Shown here: positions 1 to 7,242 of the stretch, in pieces
Layout: each line of letters starts with the position of its first letter
Position numbering within the stretch: position 1 is the first letter of the stretch
Assembly (NCBI GenBank): GCA_900549845.1
Contig: URPT01000048.1
Location: forward strand, 1 to 10,492
DNA: 10,492 nt
DNA from: an uncultured Veillonella sp.
GTDB taxonomy: Bacteria > Bacillota > Negativicutes > Veillonellales > Veillonellaceae
Direction: 5' to 3'
Made by a program: the position numbers and the translations under genes
The notes under the pieces: generated by a model
Seen by the model: the letters and a program-made list of their open reading frames with translations, nothing else
Database searches by the model: none
Told to the model about the DNA's origin: nothing

Positions 1-1
1 A

Positions 2-871
2 AATCAAATCCATCTCTTCTTTAGTTCTCGAGTCTTTATGAACATGTTTAGTTATAGTGCATGGTCATTGGCTGAAGCATTTTCTATTTGGCTTACCGCT
101 TGGGTGGATACCTTCATTATTAGTCGTTTTTTAGACGCCTATTATTTGGGGATATACAAAATGCCTATGGCTATTGTAACAACTGTCATGGCCATGGCTA
201 CTTCATCTTTAGCACCTGTATTGTTTGCCGCTTTAAGTCGAGTACAACAGGATGAACAGGCATTTTCAAATACATTCTTTACCTTCCAACGCTATATGGC
301 TCTTTTCTTAGTGCCTATAGGAATAGGATTGTTTGTATTCCAAGACTTTGTTGTTGATCTCTTATTGGGACCACAATGGAAGTTAGCAGGTATTGTATTG
401 GGATCTTGGGCCTTGAGTTCCGCTATTATGACAGTAACAGCGAATTTGATTTCTGAAGTATTCCGTGCAAAAGGAGTTCCTAATTTATCATTCTGGACTC
501 AAATATTACATTTAGTTGTATTAATACCGGTCATTTATATTTGTATTCAGTATGACTTTAGTACATTTGTCTATGCTCGCTCAATAGTACGCATGGAAAT
601 GTTAATGGTTGCTATGATTTTCTTAGCATTATTTATACATATGAGTGCCCTTCGAGTAATTACTAATATAGGTGTATATCTAATTACTGCATCTATTATT
701 GGTGCTCTTGCATATAGTATTTTACATTTATATGATGCGGTATGGTGGACTATAGCTTGTATGATTTTATGCGTTGTATTGTATGTGGTTATCTTATATC
801 TCATACCATCTGAGCGCACTATTATCACTTCTGGCGTTGATAAATTATTAAGTAAAGTAAGACGCTCATAA
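2..871 (+). CDS. Polysaccharide flippase of the Wzx/PST type, 5'-truncated
   Basis: This is the C-terminal part of a multi-spanning inner-membrane protein of the MOP/polysaccharide exporter superfamily, which flips lipid-linked sugar units across the membrane. The reading frame is open to the left edge, adding 12 residues before the first ATG at 38, so that ATG is probably internal. Seen directly are about seven to eight hydrophobic segments, and a stretch (roughly residues 55-125 counted from position 38) with an APVLFAALSR motif followed by a P-I-G-I-G-L segment and LLLGPQW. These resemble the WzxC/TuaB-type members of the family. The tail ends in basic residues, as expected for a cytosolic end. 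The next gene starts 26 bp downstream and makes nucleotide-sugar enzymes, which supports a capsule, O-antigen or similar role. The exact substrate cannot be read from the sequence. An oligosaccharide exporter outside Wzx proper is possible. Confidence 0.8.
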   Translation, partial: NQIHLFFSSRVFMNMFSYSAWSLAEAFSIWLTAWVDTFIISRFLDAYYLGIYKMPMAIVTTVMAMATSSLAPVLFAALSRVQQDEQAFSNTFFTFQRYMALFLVPIGIGLFVFQDFVVDLLLGPQWKLAGIVLGSWALSSAIMTVTANLISEVFRAKGVPNLSFWTQILHLVVLIPVIYICIQYDFSTFVYARSIVRMEMLMVAMIFLALFIHMSALRVITNIGVYLITASIIGALAYSILHLYDAVWWTIACMILCVVLYVVILYLIPSERTIITSGVDKLLSKVRRS

Positions 872-885
872 TTAACAGAACTATG

Positions 886-892
886 AAAGGAG
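886..892 (+). promoter_or_regulatory. Ribosome binding site fixing the epimerase start
   Basis: AAAGGAG at 886-892 lies 5 nt before the ATG at 898. The earlier in-frame ATG at 883 overlaps this site and has no good ribosome binding site of its own, so 898 is taken as the start. Confidence 0.75.
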
Positions 893-897
893 TACAT

Positions 898-1995
898 ATG
901 CTTTCAAAAAATGTAGACTTAAACAACACGGTGATCCTAGTAACGGGAGCCGCTGGATTTGTAGGGGCTAATCTTGTTATGTCCCTTTTATCTGAAGCAG
1001 AAGGAACTCAAATTATCGGCATAGATTCTGTTAATGATTACTATGACGTGGCTTTAAAGGATTATCGTTTGCAACAAATTGATGAGATGAGCAAAGATAA
1101 TAAAAATACGTGGATCTTTAAAAAAGGTAATATTGCAGATAAGGCTTTTATTGAAGAAATCTTTTCTACTTATAAACCACGTGTTGTTGTTAACTTAGCA
1201 GCACAAGCTGGTGTTCGTTACTCTATTACAAACCCAGATGCTTATATCGAGTCTAATATTATTGGTTTCTACAATATATTAGAGGCTTGTCGTCATTCGT
1301 ATGATAACGGTGAAAGTGGAGTAGAGCATTTAGTCTATGCATCATCTTCTTCCGTATACGGTGCGAATAAACAAATCCCATACTCTACAGAGCATAAAGT
1401 AGATAACCCAGTTTCTCTGTATGCGGCTACTAAAAAATCAAATGAATTATTGGCTTATTCGTATGCCAAGTTATATAACATTCCTAGTACAGGGCTTCGT
1501 TTCTTCACTGTGTACGGTCCAGCAGGTCGTCCTGATATGGCATACTTTGGCTTTACTAATACGTTGCGGAACGGTGGCACTATAAAAATCTTTAACTATG
1601 GTAACTGTAAACGTGACTTTACCTATATCGATGATATAGTAGAGGGCGTATGTAAGGTCATGTGTGCGGCTCCAGAACGTCGCAACGGTGCCGATGGTTT
1701 ACCGGTTCCTCCGTATGCTATTTATAATATTGGTAATAGTCATCCTGAAAATTTACTTGATTTTGTGCGTATTCTATCTGAAGAATTAGTTGCTGCGGGC
1801 GTATTACCAGAGGATTATAATTTTGAAGAACATAAAGAATTAGTGGCGATGCAACCAGGCGATGTACCTGTTACCTATGCAGATACAAGTGCTCTAGAAG
1901 AAGATTTTGGATTCAAGCCAAATACATCTTTACGTGAAGGGTTACGGAAATTTGCTATATGGTATAAAGAGTTTTACATGACGGAGGGCAAATAA
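898..1995 (+). CDS. NAD-dependent epimerase, probable UDP-glucuronate 4-epimerase
   Basis: This 365-residue protein is a short-chain dehydrogenase/reductase of the extended epimerase group. It should interconvert UDP-glucuronate and UDP-galacturonate in the cytoplasm with tightly bound NAD. The Rossmann motif TGAAGFVG carries G17, G20 and G23. The catalytic Tyr-Lys pair is Y175 and K179 in SLYAATKK, with the serine-rich YASSSSVYG stretch at 147-155 supplying the catalytic Ser. The signature GPAGRPDMAYF is typical of the CapI/GAE uronate epimerases, and the RDFTYIDD motif follows it. Length fits the family (about 330-370). The stop codon directly abuts the ATG of ugd, whose product makes UDP-glucuronate, so substrate supply comes from the neighbouring gene. 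Another UDP-hexose or N-acetyl-hexosamine epimerase specificity is possible but less likely given RPDMA and the neighbour. Confidence 0.88.
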   Translation: MLSKNVDLNNTVILVTGAAGFVGANLVMSLLSEAEGTQIIGIDSVNDYYDVALKDYRLQQIDEMSKDNKNTWIFKKGNIADKAFIEEIFSTYKPRVVVNLAAQAGVRYSITNPDAYIESNIIGFYNILEACRHSYDNGESGVEHLVYASSSSVYGANKQIPYSTEHKVDNPVSLYAATKKSNELLAYSYAKLYNIPSTGLRFFTVYGPAGRPDMAYFGFTNTLRNGGTIKIFNYGNCKRDFTYIDDIVEGVCKVMCAAPERRNGADGLPVPPYAIYNIGNSHPENLLDFVRILSEELVAAGVLPEDYNFEEHKELVAMQPGDVPVTYADTSALEEDFGFKPNTSLREGLRKFAIWYKEFYMTEGK

Positions 1996-3162
1996 ATGAA
2001 GATTGCGATTGCTGGTACAGGCTATGTAGGCCTTTCAAATGGTGTTTTATTAGCACAACATAATGAAGTGGTGGCCCTCGATATTATCCCTGAAAAGGTT
2101 GAAATGCTAAATCGCAAAGAGTCGCCTATTGTAGATGCGGAATTGCAGGAGTATTTAGCTACTAAGAAGTTAAACTTTAAAGCTACATTAGATCCTGTAG
2201 AAGCTTTTAAAGGTGCTGAGTATGTTATTATTTCAACGCCTACTAACTACGATCCTCAAAAGAACTTTTTTGATACCTCTTCTGTAGAACAAGTTATTAA
2301 AACAGTATTAGATATTAATCCAGATGCTGTTATGATTATTAAGTCCACTGTGCCAGTTGGGTACACCGTTCAAATGCGTAAGGAATTTAATACAGAGAAC
2401 TTGATATTCTCTCCAGAGTTCTTACGCGAAGGTAAAGCTTTATATGATAATTTACATCCTTCTCGTATTGTGGTAGGGGAAGACTCTGAACGGGCCCGCC
2501 TTTTTGGACAACTATTAGCTGATGGTGCTATTAAGGAACATGTACCTCAATTATATACAGACTCTACGGAAGCAGAAGCGATTAAATTATTTGCTAATAC
2601 GTATTTGGCATTGCGCGTTGCATACTTTAATGAGTTAGATTCTTATGCTGAGGTTCGTGGCCTTAATACAAGCCAAATCATCAATGGCGTTTGTTTAGAT
2701 CCTCGTATTGGAGACTTCTATAATAATCCATCCTTTGGTTATGGTGGGTATTGTTTGCCAAAAGATACTAAGCAATTATTAGCTAACTATAATGATGTTC
2801 CACAAAATTTAATCTCTGCTATTGTGGATGCTAATAGAACTCGTAAAGACCACGTTGCAGATGTTATTATAGGGAAGAATCCAAAAATTGTTGGCATTTA
2901 TCGCTTGACGATGAAAATGAACTCTGATAATTTTAGAGCGTCTGCAATTCAAGGTGTAATGAAGCGTATCAAGGCAAAGGGGATTGCCGTAGTTGTTTAT
3001 GAACCGACTCTTGATGCAGAAGATTTCTTTAATTCACCTGTTATTCGCAACTTTGAAGACTTTAAACGTGTTAGTGACGTTATAGTGGCTAATCGTTGGG
3101 ATAAGAGCTTAGAAGATGTGAAGGATAAAGTTTATACAAGAGATATTTTTGACCGCGATTAA
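1996..3162 (+). CDS. ugd: UDP-glucose 6-dehydrogenase
   Basis: This 388-residue enzyme performs the two-step NAD-dependent oxidation of UDP-glucose to UDP-glucuronate. The N-terminal Rossmann motif GTGYVG is at 7-12. STPTNYDP and KSTVPVG follow, then FSPEFLREG with E141 and E145. The dimer helix carries the conserved K197 in EAIKLFANTYLALR, and the catalytic cysteine is C253 in FGYGGYCLPKD. The C-terminal UDP-binding domain follows to residue 388. The length and motifs resemble the short class that includes streptococcal HasB (about 400 residues) rather than the longer 430-450 residue form. The ATG directly follows the epimerase stop codon, with GGAGG at 1983-1987 inside the end of the upstream gene, suggesting translational coupling. 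The product feeds acidic surface polysaccharide synthesis. Confidence 0.95.
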   Translation: MKIAIAGTGYVGLSNGVLLAQHNEVVALDIIPEKVEMLNRKESPIVDAELQEYLATKKLNFKATLDPVEAFKGAEYVIISTPTNYDPQKNFFDTSSVEQVIKTVLDINPDAVMIIKSTVPVGYTVQMRKEFNTENLIFSPEFLREGKALYDNLHPSRIVVGEDSERARLFGQLLADGAIKEHVPQLYTDSTEAEAIKLFANTYLALRVAYFNELDSYAEVRGLNTSQIINGVCLDPRIGDFYNNPSFGYGGYCLPKDTKQLLANYNDVPQNLISAIVDANRTRKDHVADVIIGKNPKIVGIYRLTMKMNSDNFRASAIQGVMKRIKAKGIAVVVYEPTLDAEDFFNSPVIRNFEDFKRVSDVIVANRWDKSLEDVKDKVYTRDIFDRD

Positions 3163-3196
3163 GATAGATATGTATTATGGCGTTTAGGAGAGTAAT

Positions 3197-3643
3197 ATGA
3201 AACGTTGGATACTATATATTCTATTAGGTCTAATTGTATTTTTTATATGGGATAATTCGATGCAAAATGGCGGATCTTCAGATGGATTTAGCTTGCTCTT
3301 TGCAGAGACCTTTGCTCCTATAGTAAATAAGTTAGGCTTTCATGGAAATATATGGACCTTGAATAGGATTGTTCGAAAGTTAGCCCATCTTACAGAGTTT
3401 ACAATCCTTGGTGGTGTTTTATATACGATTCTACGTCGATATATTACATACGGTACCGTAATAAAGACCATAGGTTTAGGCATGTTGATAGCTAGTCTTG
3501 ATGAATTTATACAATTGTTTTCACCAGGGCGTAGCTCTCAGATTTCTGATATTTTGATTGATACTGTTGGTGTTGTTATTGGTATTCTAGTAGTGAAGCT
3601 AGTTCATTACATCAGGTATAAACGAAGTACATTTAAAAATTAA
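3197..3643 (+). CDS. VanZ-family membrane protein
   Basis: This is a 148-residue protein with about four membrane segments (roughly 4-19, 66-82, 88-106 and 119-138). The conserved VanZ pattern is visible: RKLAH at 60-64 with E67, then LDEFIQLFSPGRSSQISD at 101-118 with D102, E103, Q106, R112 and D118, then D122 at the start of the last helix. VanZ of the Tn1546 vancomycin cluster gives low-level teicoplanin resistance. The biochemical role of the wider family is not settled, and many members are found near envelope and polysaccharide genes. AGGAG at 3186-3190 lies 6 nt before the ATG, 34 bp after ugd, and a strong terminator follows 24 bp after the stop. It is therefore the last gene of the polysaccharide operon. 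There is no sign here of a glycopeptide resistance cluster. Confidence 0.85.
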   Translation: MKRWILYILLGLIVFFIWDNSMQNGGSSDGFSLLFAETFAPIVNKLGFHGNIWTLNRIVRKLAHLTEFTILGGVLYTILRRYITYGTVIKTIGLGMLIASLDEFIQLFSPGRSSQISDILIDTVGVVIGILVVKLVHYIRYKRSTFKN

Positions 3644-3667
3644 ATTGTTAATAATATACAAATATGT

Positions 3668-3706
3668 AAAAATACCTCATAATCTTAGCGATTATGAGGT
3701 ATTTTT
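3668..3706 (+). terminator. Terminator of the polysaccharide operon
   Basis: There is a perfect 17-bp inverted repeat, arms 3668-3684 and 3690-3706, with a 5-nt loop TTAGC. The right arm ends in five T and the left arm starts with five A, so it could act in both directions. It begins 24 bp after the VanZ-like stop codon. Confidence 0.9.
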
Positions 3707-3783
3707 AATGAAGATAACATGAAAATATAAAAAATATATTAAATGAACATATTATAATTTATCTATTTTTATATAAAAACCAC

Positions 3784-3812
3784 TGTACAAGCCACTTTTC
3801 CCTTGATATAAT
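3784..3812 (+). promoter_or_regulatory. Predicted sigma-70-type promoter for the CpsB-like gene
   Basis: A perfect -10 TATAAT is at 3807-3812, with an extended TG at 3804-3805. A 17-bp spacer separates it from a 4-of-6 -35 match, TGTACA, at 3784-3789. Transcription would start near 3819 and leave a leader of about 88 nt. The region from 3707 to 3783 is AT-rich with nothing else recognised. Confidence 0.7.
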
Positions 3813-3906
3813 CATGAATAGAAAATGAAAAATAAATGAGATAAACATGAACTTTATAAAGAGAACGATTTCTGTAAGGGATTATCGTAAGTAGAAGGGA
3901 AAGAAT

Positions 3907-4710
3907 ATGAATCGCGTGGTTGACTTACATGGTTGCATTTTGCCAGCTGTGTTAGGGCCTCAAGGGCCACAAACAATGGCAGAATCAGTAAAAATGATAA
4001 AATCTTTGGCTGAACAAGGTATTACAGATATTTTTAGTACACCTGATGTAACCGTATCTATGGATATGAATACATGGGATGAGATGGAAACAACATTGAA
4101 TGATGTGAAGCTTGCTGTAGGGGAACAACAAGTGGATGTAACTATTCATGGTGGTGCTCGAGTTTTGCTTTGTGATGAAATGATTGAATATATTGCTTCT
4201 CATCGCAATCAATATCTATTGGGAAATAGCCATTTTATGTTAGTGTCCATTCCTGAAAATAGCAAAGTCCATCACATTAATGCATGGTTGCTAGCTTTGC
4301 TTAATATGGGGATTGTTCCTATCATTAGTGAAGTAGAGACACATCGTCAATTGTTTACTAAACCAGAGCAATTGTTGGAATGGGTAGATAAAGGGATACT
4401 AATTCAATGTAATATGGCTTCCTTTAATCATAGCAATGCTAACTATCATAGAGCTATTGAATTATATCGCAATGGTCTAATTCACTTCTTTGGTACTGGT
4501 TACTGTAATGAAAGTGATGTACAAGCACATCAAGGCTACGTAGAAGCTATTTCTAAATTAGATAGTACGTACAAAAAAGATTTGTTGCCGAATATTCATC
4601 TCAATGAACGCGATCTTTTAGCTGATCGCACATTCTATCCAGCGGTTCCTTCTAGTTGGGTAGGTCAAAAATCCAATTTCTTGACACGTCTATTTGGTTT
4701 TACATTATAA
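3907..4710 (+). CDS. CpsB/YwqE-like PHP-family protein with a degenerate metal site
   Basis: This 267-residue protein follows the layout of the CpsB/CapC/YwqE tyrosine phosphatases, manganese-dependent PHP-fold enzymes that control capsule tyrosine kinases. The fold landmarks are present: DLHGCILP at 6-13, an AEQGITDIFSTPD stretch at 35-47, GMVPII-like GIVPII at 135-140, the GILIQCN strand at 163-169 and LIHFFGTGYCN at 191-201. The expected metal ligands are largely gone. By hand alignment only H8 of the first HxH is kept and its partner is C10. The histidine after TP is D47. The GAE glutamate is R85, the LIEF glutamate is S114, the AHPER histidine is E142, and the SDxH pair is G198 and C200. 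Catalysis by the usual mechanism is therefore unlikely. A binding or regulatory pseudoenzyme is inferred. The ribosome binding site AAGGGA at 3895-3900 fits the ATG. The gene is intact, with its own promoter and terminator, next to a polysaccharide operon. Confidence 0.75.
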   Translation: MNRVVDLHGCILPAVLGPQGPQTMAESVKMIKSLAEQGITDIFSTPDVTVSMDMNTWDEMETTLNDVKLAVGEQQVDVTIHGGARVLLCDEMIEYIASHRNQYLLGNSHFMLVSIPENSKVHHINAWLLALLNMGIVPIISEVETHRQLFTKPEQLLEWVDKGILIQCNMASFNHSNANYHRAIELYRNGLIHFFGTGYCNESDVQAHQGYVEAISKLDSTYKKDLLPNIHLNERDLLADRTFYPAVPSSWVGQKSNFLTRLFGFTL

Positions 4711-4715
4711 TTTAT

Positions 4716-4767
4716 ATAGGTTCTTTTATTCATGCTGTATTGGCATGGCTAAAAGAGCCTATTTTTA
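4716..4767 (+). terminator. Terminator of the CpsB-like gene
   Basis: The outer stem pairs 4716-4727 with 4751-4762 (12 bp including one G-U). An inner CATGC/GCATG stem sits at 4731-4735 and 4743-4747, and a run of five T follows at 4762-4766. It starts 5 bp after the stop codon. The T-tract runs into the first NrdR-like box. Confidence 0.85.
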
Positions 4768-4780
4768 CTTTATATTGTAT
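4765..4780 (+). promoter_or_regulatory. Putative NrdR box 1
   Basis: TTACTTTATATTGTAT matches about 12 of 16 positions of the NrdR box as I recall it (acaCwATATwTwGtgt), including the central C-w-x-t-A-T-a-T-w-G core apart from one A. NrdR is the zinc-finger/ATP-cone repressor of ribonucleotide reductase genes. The site lies just upstream of the -35 of the nrdD promoter. Confidence 0.6.
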
Positions 4781-4786
4781 TTGTTC

Positions 4787-4815
4787 TTGAAAACAACCAC
4801 CATATATAGTATACT
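4787..4815 (+). promoter_or_regulatory. Predicted nrdD promoter
   Basis: TTGAAA at 4787-4792 (5 of 6) and TATACT at 4810-4815 (5 of 6) are separated by an ideal 17-bp spacer. Transcription would start near 4822, about 133 nt upstream of nrdD. The second NrdR-like box covers the spacer and the edge of the -10, a position suited to repression. Confidence 0.75.
4797..4812 (+). promoter_or_regulatory. Putative NrdR box 2
   Basis: CCACCATATATAGTAT matches about 13 of 16 positions of the NrdR box. It starts exactly 32 bp after box 1, leaving 16 bp between the boxes. This is about three helical turns and is the usual arrangement of paired NrdR sites. It overlaps the promoter spacer and -10. Confidence 0.7.
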
Positions 4816-4877
4816 GAGTTAGCGGTAAAAATAGAGAGTTTAGTCATAATTCTTTACATTTTTACATATAAATTTAT

Positions 4878-4904
4878 AAAAAGTATGGTTTTCCATACTT
4901 TTTT
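4878..4904 (+). terminator. Terminator-like hairpin in the nrdD leader
   Basis: An 11-bp stem pairs 4878-4888 with 4893-4903 around a TTTT loop, and a six-T run lies at 4899-4904. It sits downstream of the predicted promoter and 50 bp upstream of nrdD, so it should stop some transcripts at about 80 nt. The stem is AT-rich (AAAAAGTATGG), so the termination strength is uncertain. Its role could be attenuation. Confidence 0.6.
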
Positions 4905-4954
4905 CTATGTCTTAACATATATTTCAGCGGTAACAAAATGGGGAGGTTGCCAAT

Positions 4955-7105
4955 ATGTTGCAGGTCATTAAACGGGATGGTACAAAGGTACCATTTGATA
5001 AGAATAAGATTGCTTTGGCTATAGAAAAAGCTGAGCATAGTAGTACAGGGTTGTACGAAGAGGGGTTGGCACAGCGTATTGCTGATGAAATTGAAGAATA
5101 TGCTACAAAGCTCCAAAAAGACATGACAATTTATGCTATTGAAGATCAAGTTTATTATAAGTTGATTGAGTATCATAATCCTGCAACGGCACGTGCCTAT
5201 GAAGGTTACAAAGCTGTTCAAGCTTTTAAACGTCGTCAAAATACTACTGATGATGATGTAATCGGTTTATTAGATCGCAGTAATGTCAGCGTTCTCGATG
5301 AAAATTCTAATAAGGATGCTGCCATTGTATCTACACAACGTGATTTAATCGCTGGTGAAGTATCTAAGGATATCGCTCGCCGTAAATTAATTCCTACAGA
5401 TATTTTAGAAGCCCATGATAGTGGTGCTATCCATTTCCATGATATGGATTACATTATCCAACCTATGTTTAACTGTTGCTTGATCAATTTGGAAGATATG
5501 CTAACAAATGGTACGGTTATCAATGGTAAGAAAATTGATACACCTAAATCCTTCCAAGTTGCATGTACAGTAACAACGCAAATTATTGCCCAAGTTGCAT
5601 CTGGTCAATACGGCGGTCAAAGTATTAATGGTATCGATCGCATTTTGGCGCCATTCGTACGTAAATCTTACGAAAAAATCCTTAACAATGTTATTGAAGA
5701 ACAAGTTGAGATTTACGGGATGGAACCAAATATGGAAAAAGCCCGTGAAATTGCGTGGAAACGTACGCGTAAAGAGGTTAAGGATGGCATCCAAACTATC
5801 CAATATCAAATCAATACATTGATGACTACAAATGGTCAATCTCCATTTGTTACATTGTTCATGTATTTTAAACCTGATTATGAATACGCTAAAGAGGCTG
5901 CTCTTATTACAGAAGAGATCTTGCGCCAACGTATTAAGGGTGTAAAAAATGAAGCTGATGTATATATTACGCCAGCATTCCCTAAATTGATTTATGTTCT
6001 TGATGAACATAATGTAACACCAGATAGCCCTTACTATTACTTAACTGAATTGGCTGCACAATGTACGGCTAAACGCATGTACCCAGATTACATTTCCGCT
6101 AAGAAGATGAAGGAAAACTATGAAGGTAATGTATTTAGCCCAATGGGATGTCGTTCTTTCTTATCTCCTTGGAAGGATGAAAAGGGAAACTATAAGTTTG
6201 ATGGTCGCTTTAATATGGGCGTTGTAAGTTTGAACTTACCTCAAATTGGCATCTTAGCTCGCGGTAGTGAAGAAAGATTCTTTGAAATTTTAGATAAACG
6301 TCTTGAATTAGCTGAAAAAGCATTACTATTACGTTACAACTTATTAAAGGATGTAGTGAGTGATGTATCGCCAATTCATTGGCAACACGGTGCTATTGCG
6401 CGCCTAAAAAAAGGAGAAAAAATCGGTCGTTTCCTTACTGGTGGTTATGCAACGATTTCTCTTGGCTACATCGGTATTTATGAAGCAACTCGATTGATTA
6501 CTGGTGAGTCTAACACAGGTGAAAAAGGTCGTGTATTCGCCATGAAAATTATGGATCGTTTAAATGATGCTATCAATCTATGGCATGATAAACATAATCT
6601 TGGCTTTGGTTTATATGGTACACCTGCTGAAAGCTTAACAAATCGATTCTCTTCTCTAGATCGTGCTCGCTTTGGTGTAATTGAAGATATCACCGATAAA
6701 GGATATTATACTAATAGCTATCACGTTAATGTTCGTGAAGAAATCAATGTATTTGATAAGTTTAATTTTGAATCTGAATTCCAAAAGAAATCGACTGGCG
6801 GTTGTATTTCCTATGCGGAAATTCCGAATATGACTAATAATATCCCAGCTGTTTTGACTATGATTCAATATATTTATGATCATATTTCTTATGCTGAATT
6901 CAATACCAAGTCTGACTATTGTCACGAATGTGGTTTTGATGGTGAAATTAAGGTAAACGAGAATAATGAATGGGAATGCCCACGTTGCCACAATACAAAC
7001 CGCGATAAATTAACTGTAATTCGTCGTACATGTGGTTACCTAGGTGAAAATTTCTGGAATGAAGGGCGTACGAAAGAAATCAAAGATCGTGTAATGCACA
7101 TTTAA
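4955..7105 (+). CDS. nrdD: Anaerobic (class III) ribonucleoside-triphosphate reductase
   Basis: This 716-residue glycyl-radical enzyme reduces ribonucleotides to deoxyribonucleotides without oxygen, supplying DNA precursors. Residues 1 to about 90 form an ATP-cone domain, opening with VIKRDGTKVPFD and acting in overall allosteric control by ATP/dATP. The ten-stranded barrel follows, with NCCLINLEDML at about 173-183 (C174, C175) and the active-site loop MGCRSFLSPW with C399, the likely thiyl-radical cysteine. The C-terminal zinc site has four cysteines, C656, C659, C675 and C678. The radical glycine is G694 in RRTCGYLG. The length is normal for NrdD, and all key residues are present. GGGGAGG at 4940-4946 lies 8 nt upstream of the ATG. 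The activase gene nrdG follows, separated by a hairpin. Paired NrdR-like boxes at the promoter suggest repression by NrdR. Confidence 0.97.
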   Translation: MLQVIKRDGTKVPFDKNKIALAIEKAEHSSTGLYEEGLAQRIADEIEEYATKLQKDMTIYAIEDQVYYKLIEYHNPATARAYEGYKAVQAFKRRQNTTDDDVIGLLDRSNVSVLDENSNKDAAIVSTQRDLIAGEVSKDIARRKLIPTDILEAHDSGAIHFHDMDYIIQPMFNCCLINLEDMLTNGTVINGKKIDTPKSFQVACTVTTQIIAQVASGQYGGQSINGIDRILAPFVRKSYEKILNNVIEEQVEIYGMEPNMEKAREIAWKRTRKEVKDGIQTIQYQINTLMTTNGQSPFVTLFMYFKPDYEYAKEAALITEEILRQRIKGVKNEADVYITPAFPKLIYVLDEHNVTPDSPYYYLTELAAQCTAKRMYPDYISAKKMKENYEGNVFSPMGCRSFLSPWKDEKGNYKFDGRFNMGVVSLNLPQIGILARGSEERFFEILDKRLELAEKALLLRYNLLKDVVSDVSPIHWQHGAIARLKKGEKIGRFLTGGYATISLGYIGIYEATRLITGESNTGEKGRVFAMKIMDRLNDAINLWHDKHNLGFGLYGTPAESLTNRFSSLDRARFGVIEDITDKGYYTNSYHVNVREEINVFDKFNFESEFQKKSTGGCISYAEIPNMTNNIPAVLTMIQYIYDHISYAEFNTKSDYCHECGFDGEIKVNENNEWECPRCHNTNRDKLTVIRRTCGYLGENFWNEGRTKEIKDRVMHI

Positions 7106-7138
7106 AATTATTAGAATTATAGTTTCTATAAATACATG

Positions 7139-7169
7139 GTAAAAGCTGTGCTTAAGGCACAGCTTTTAC
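7139..7169 (+). terminator. Hairpin between nrdD and nrdG
   Basis: A perfect 13-bp stem pairs 7139-7151 with 7157-7169 around the loop TTAAG. The T-run is only four and is followed by ACTGCG, so this is a weak or partial terminator, or an RNA-stabilising hairpin at the nrdD 3' end. It starts 33 bp after the nrdD stop. Confidence 0.65.
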
Positions 7170-7242
7170 TGCGTTTGTAAGAAATAGAAATATATCTATA
7201 TGGTGTTAATCAAAGTTGATAATCACTATTATGGAGGTAATT

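Noticed and set aside
571..897. 108-codon minus-strand frame over the flippase gene
   Set aside because: It is a shadow of a clearly coding membrane protein, with no ribosome binding site or recognisable domain.
3197..3643. Glycopeptide resistance gene vanZ
   Set aside because: Only the family pattern is present. No van ligase, dehydrogenase or regulator genes lie nearby, and the gene ends a polysaccharide operon.
3847..3894. 15-codon ORF in the leader of the CpsB-like gene
   Set aside because: It has only a poor ribosome binding site and no leader-peptide signature such as repeated regulatory codons. Chance is likely in this AT-rich leader.
7209..7220. Inverted repeat ATCAA-AG-TTGAT upstream of nrdG, considered as an FNR/CRP site
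   Set aside because: The half-sites are in the opposite order and spacing to the FNR consensus (TTGAT-N4-ATCAA).
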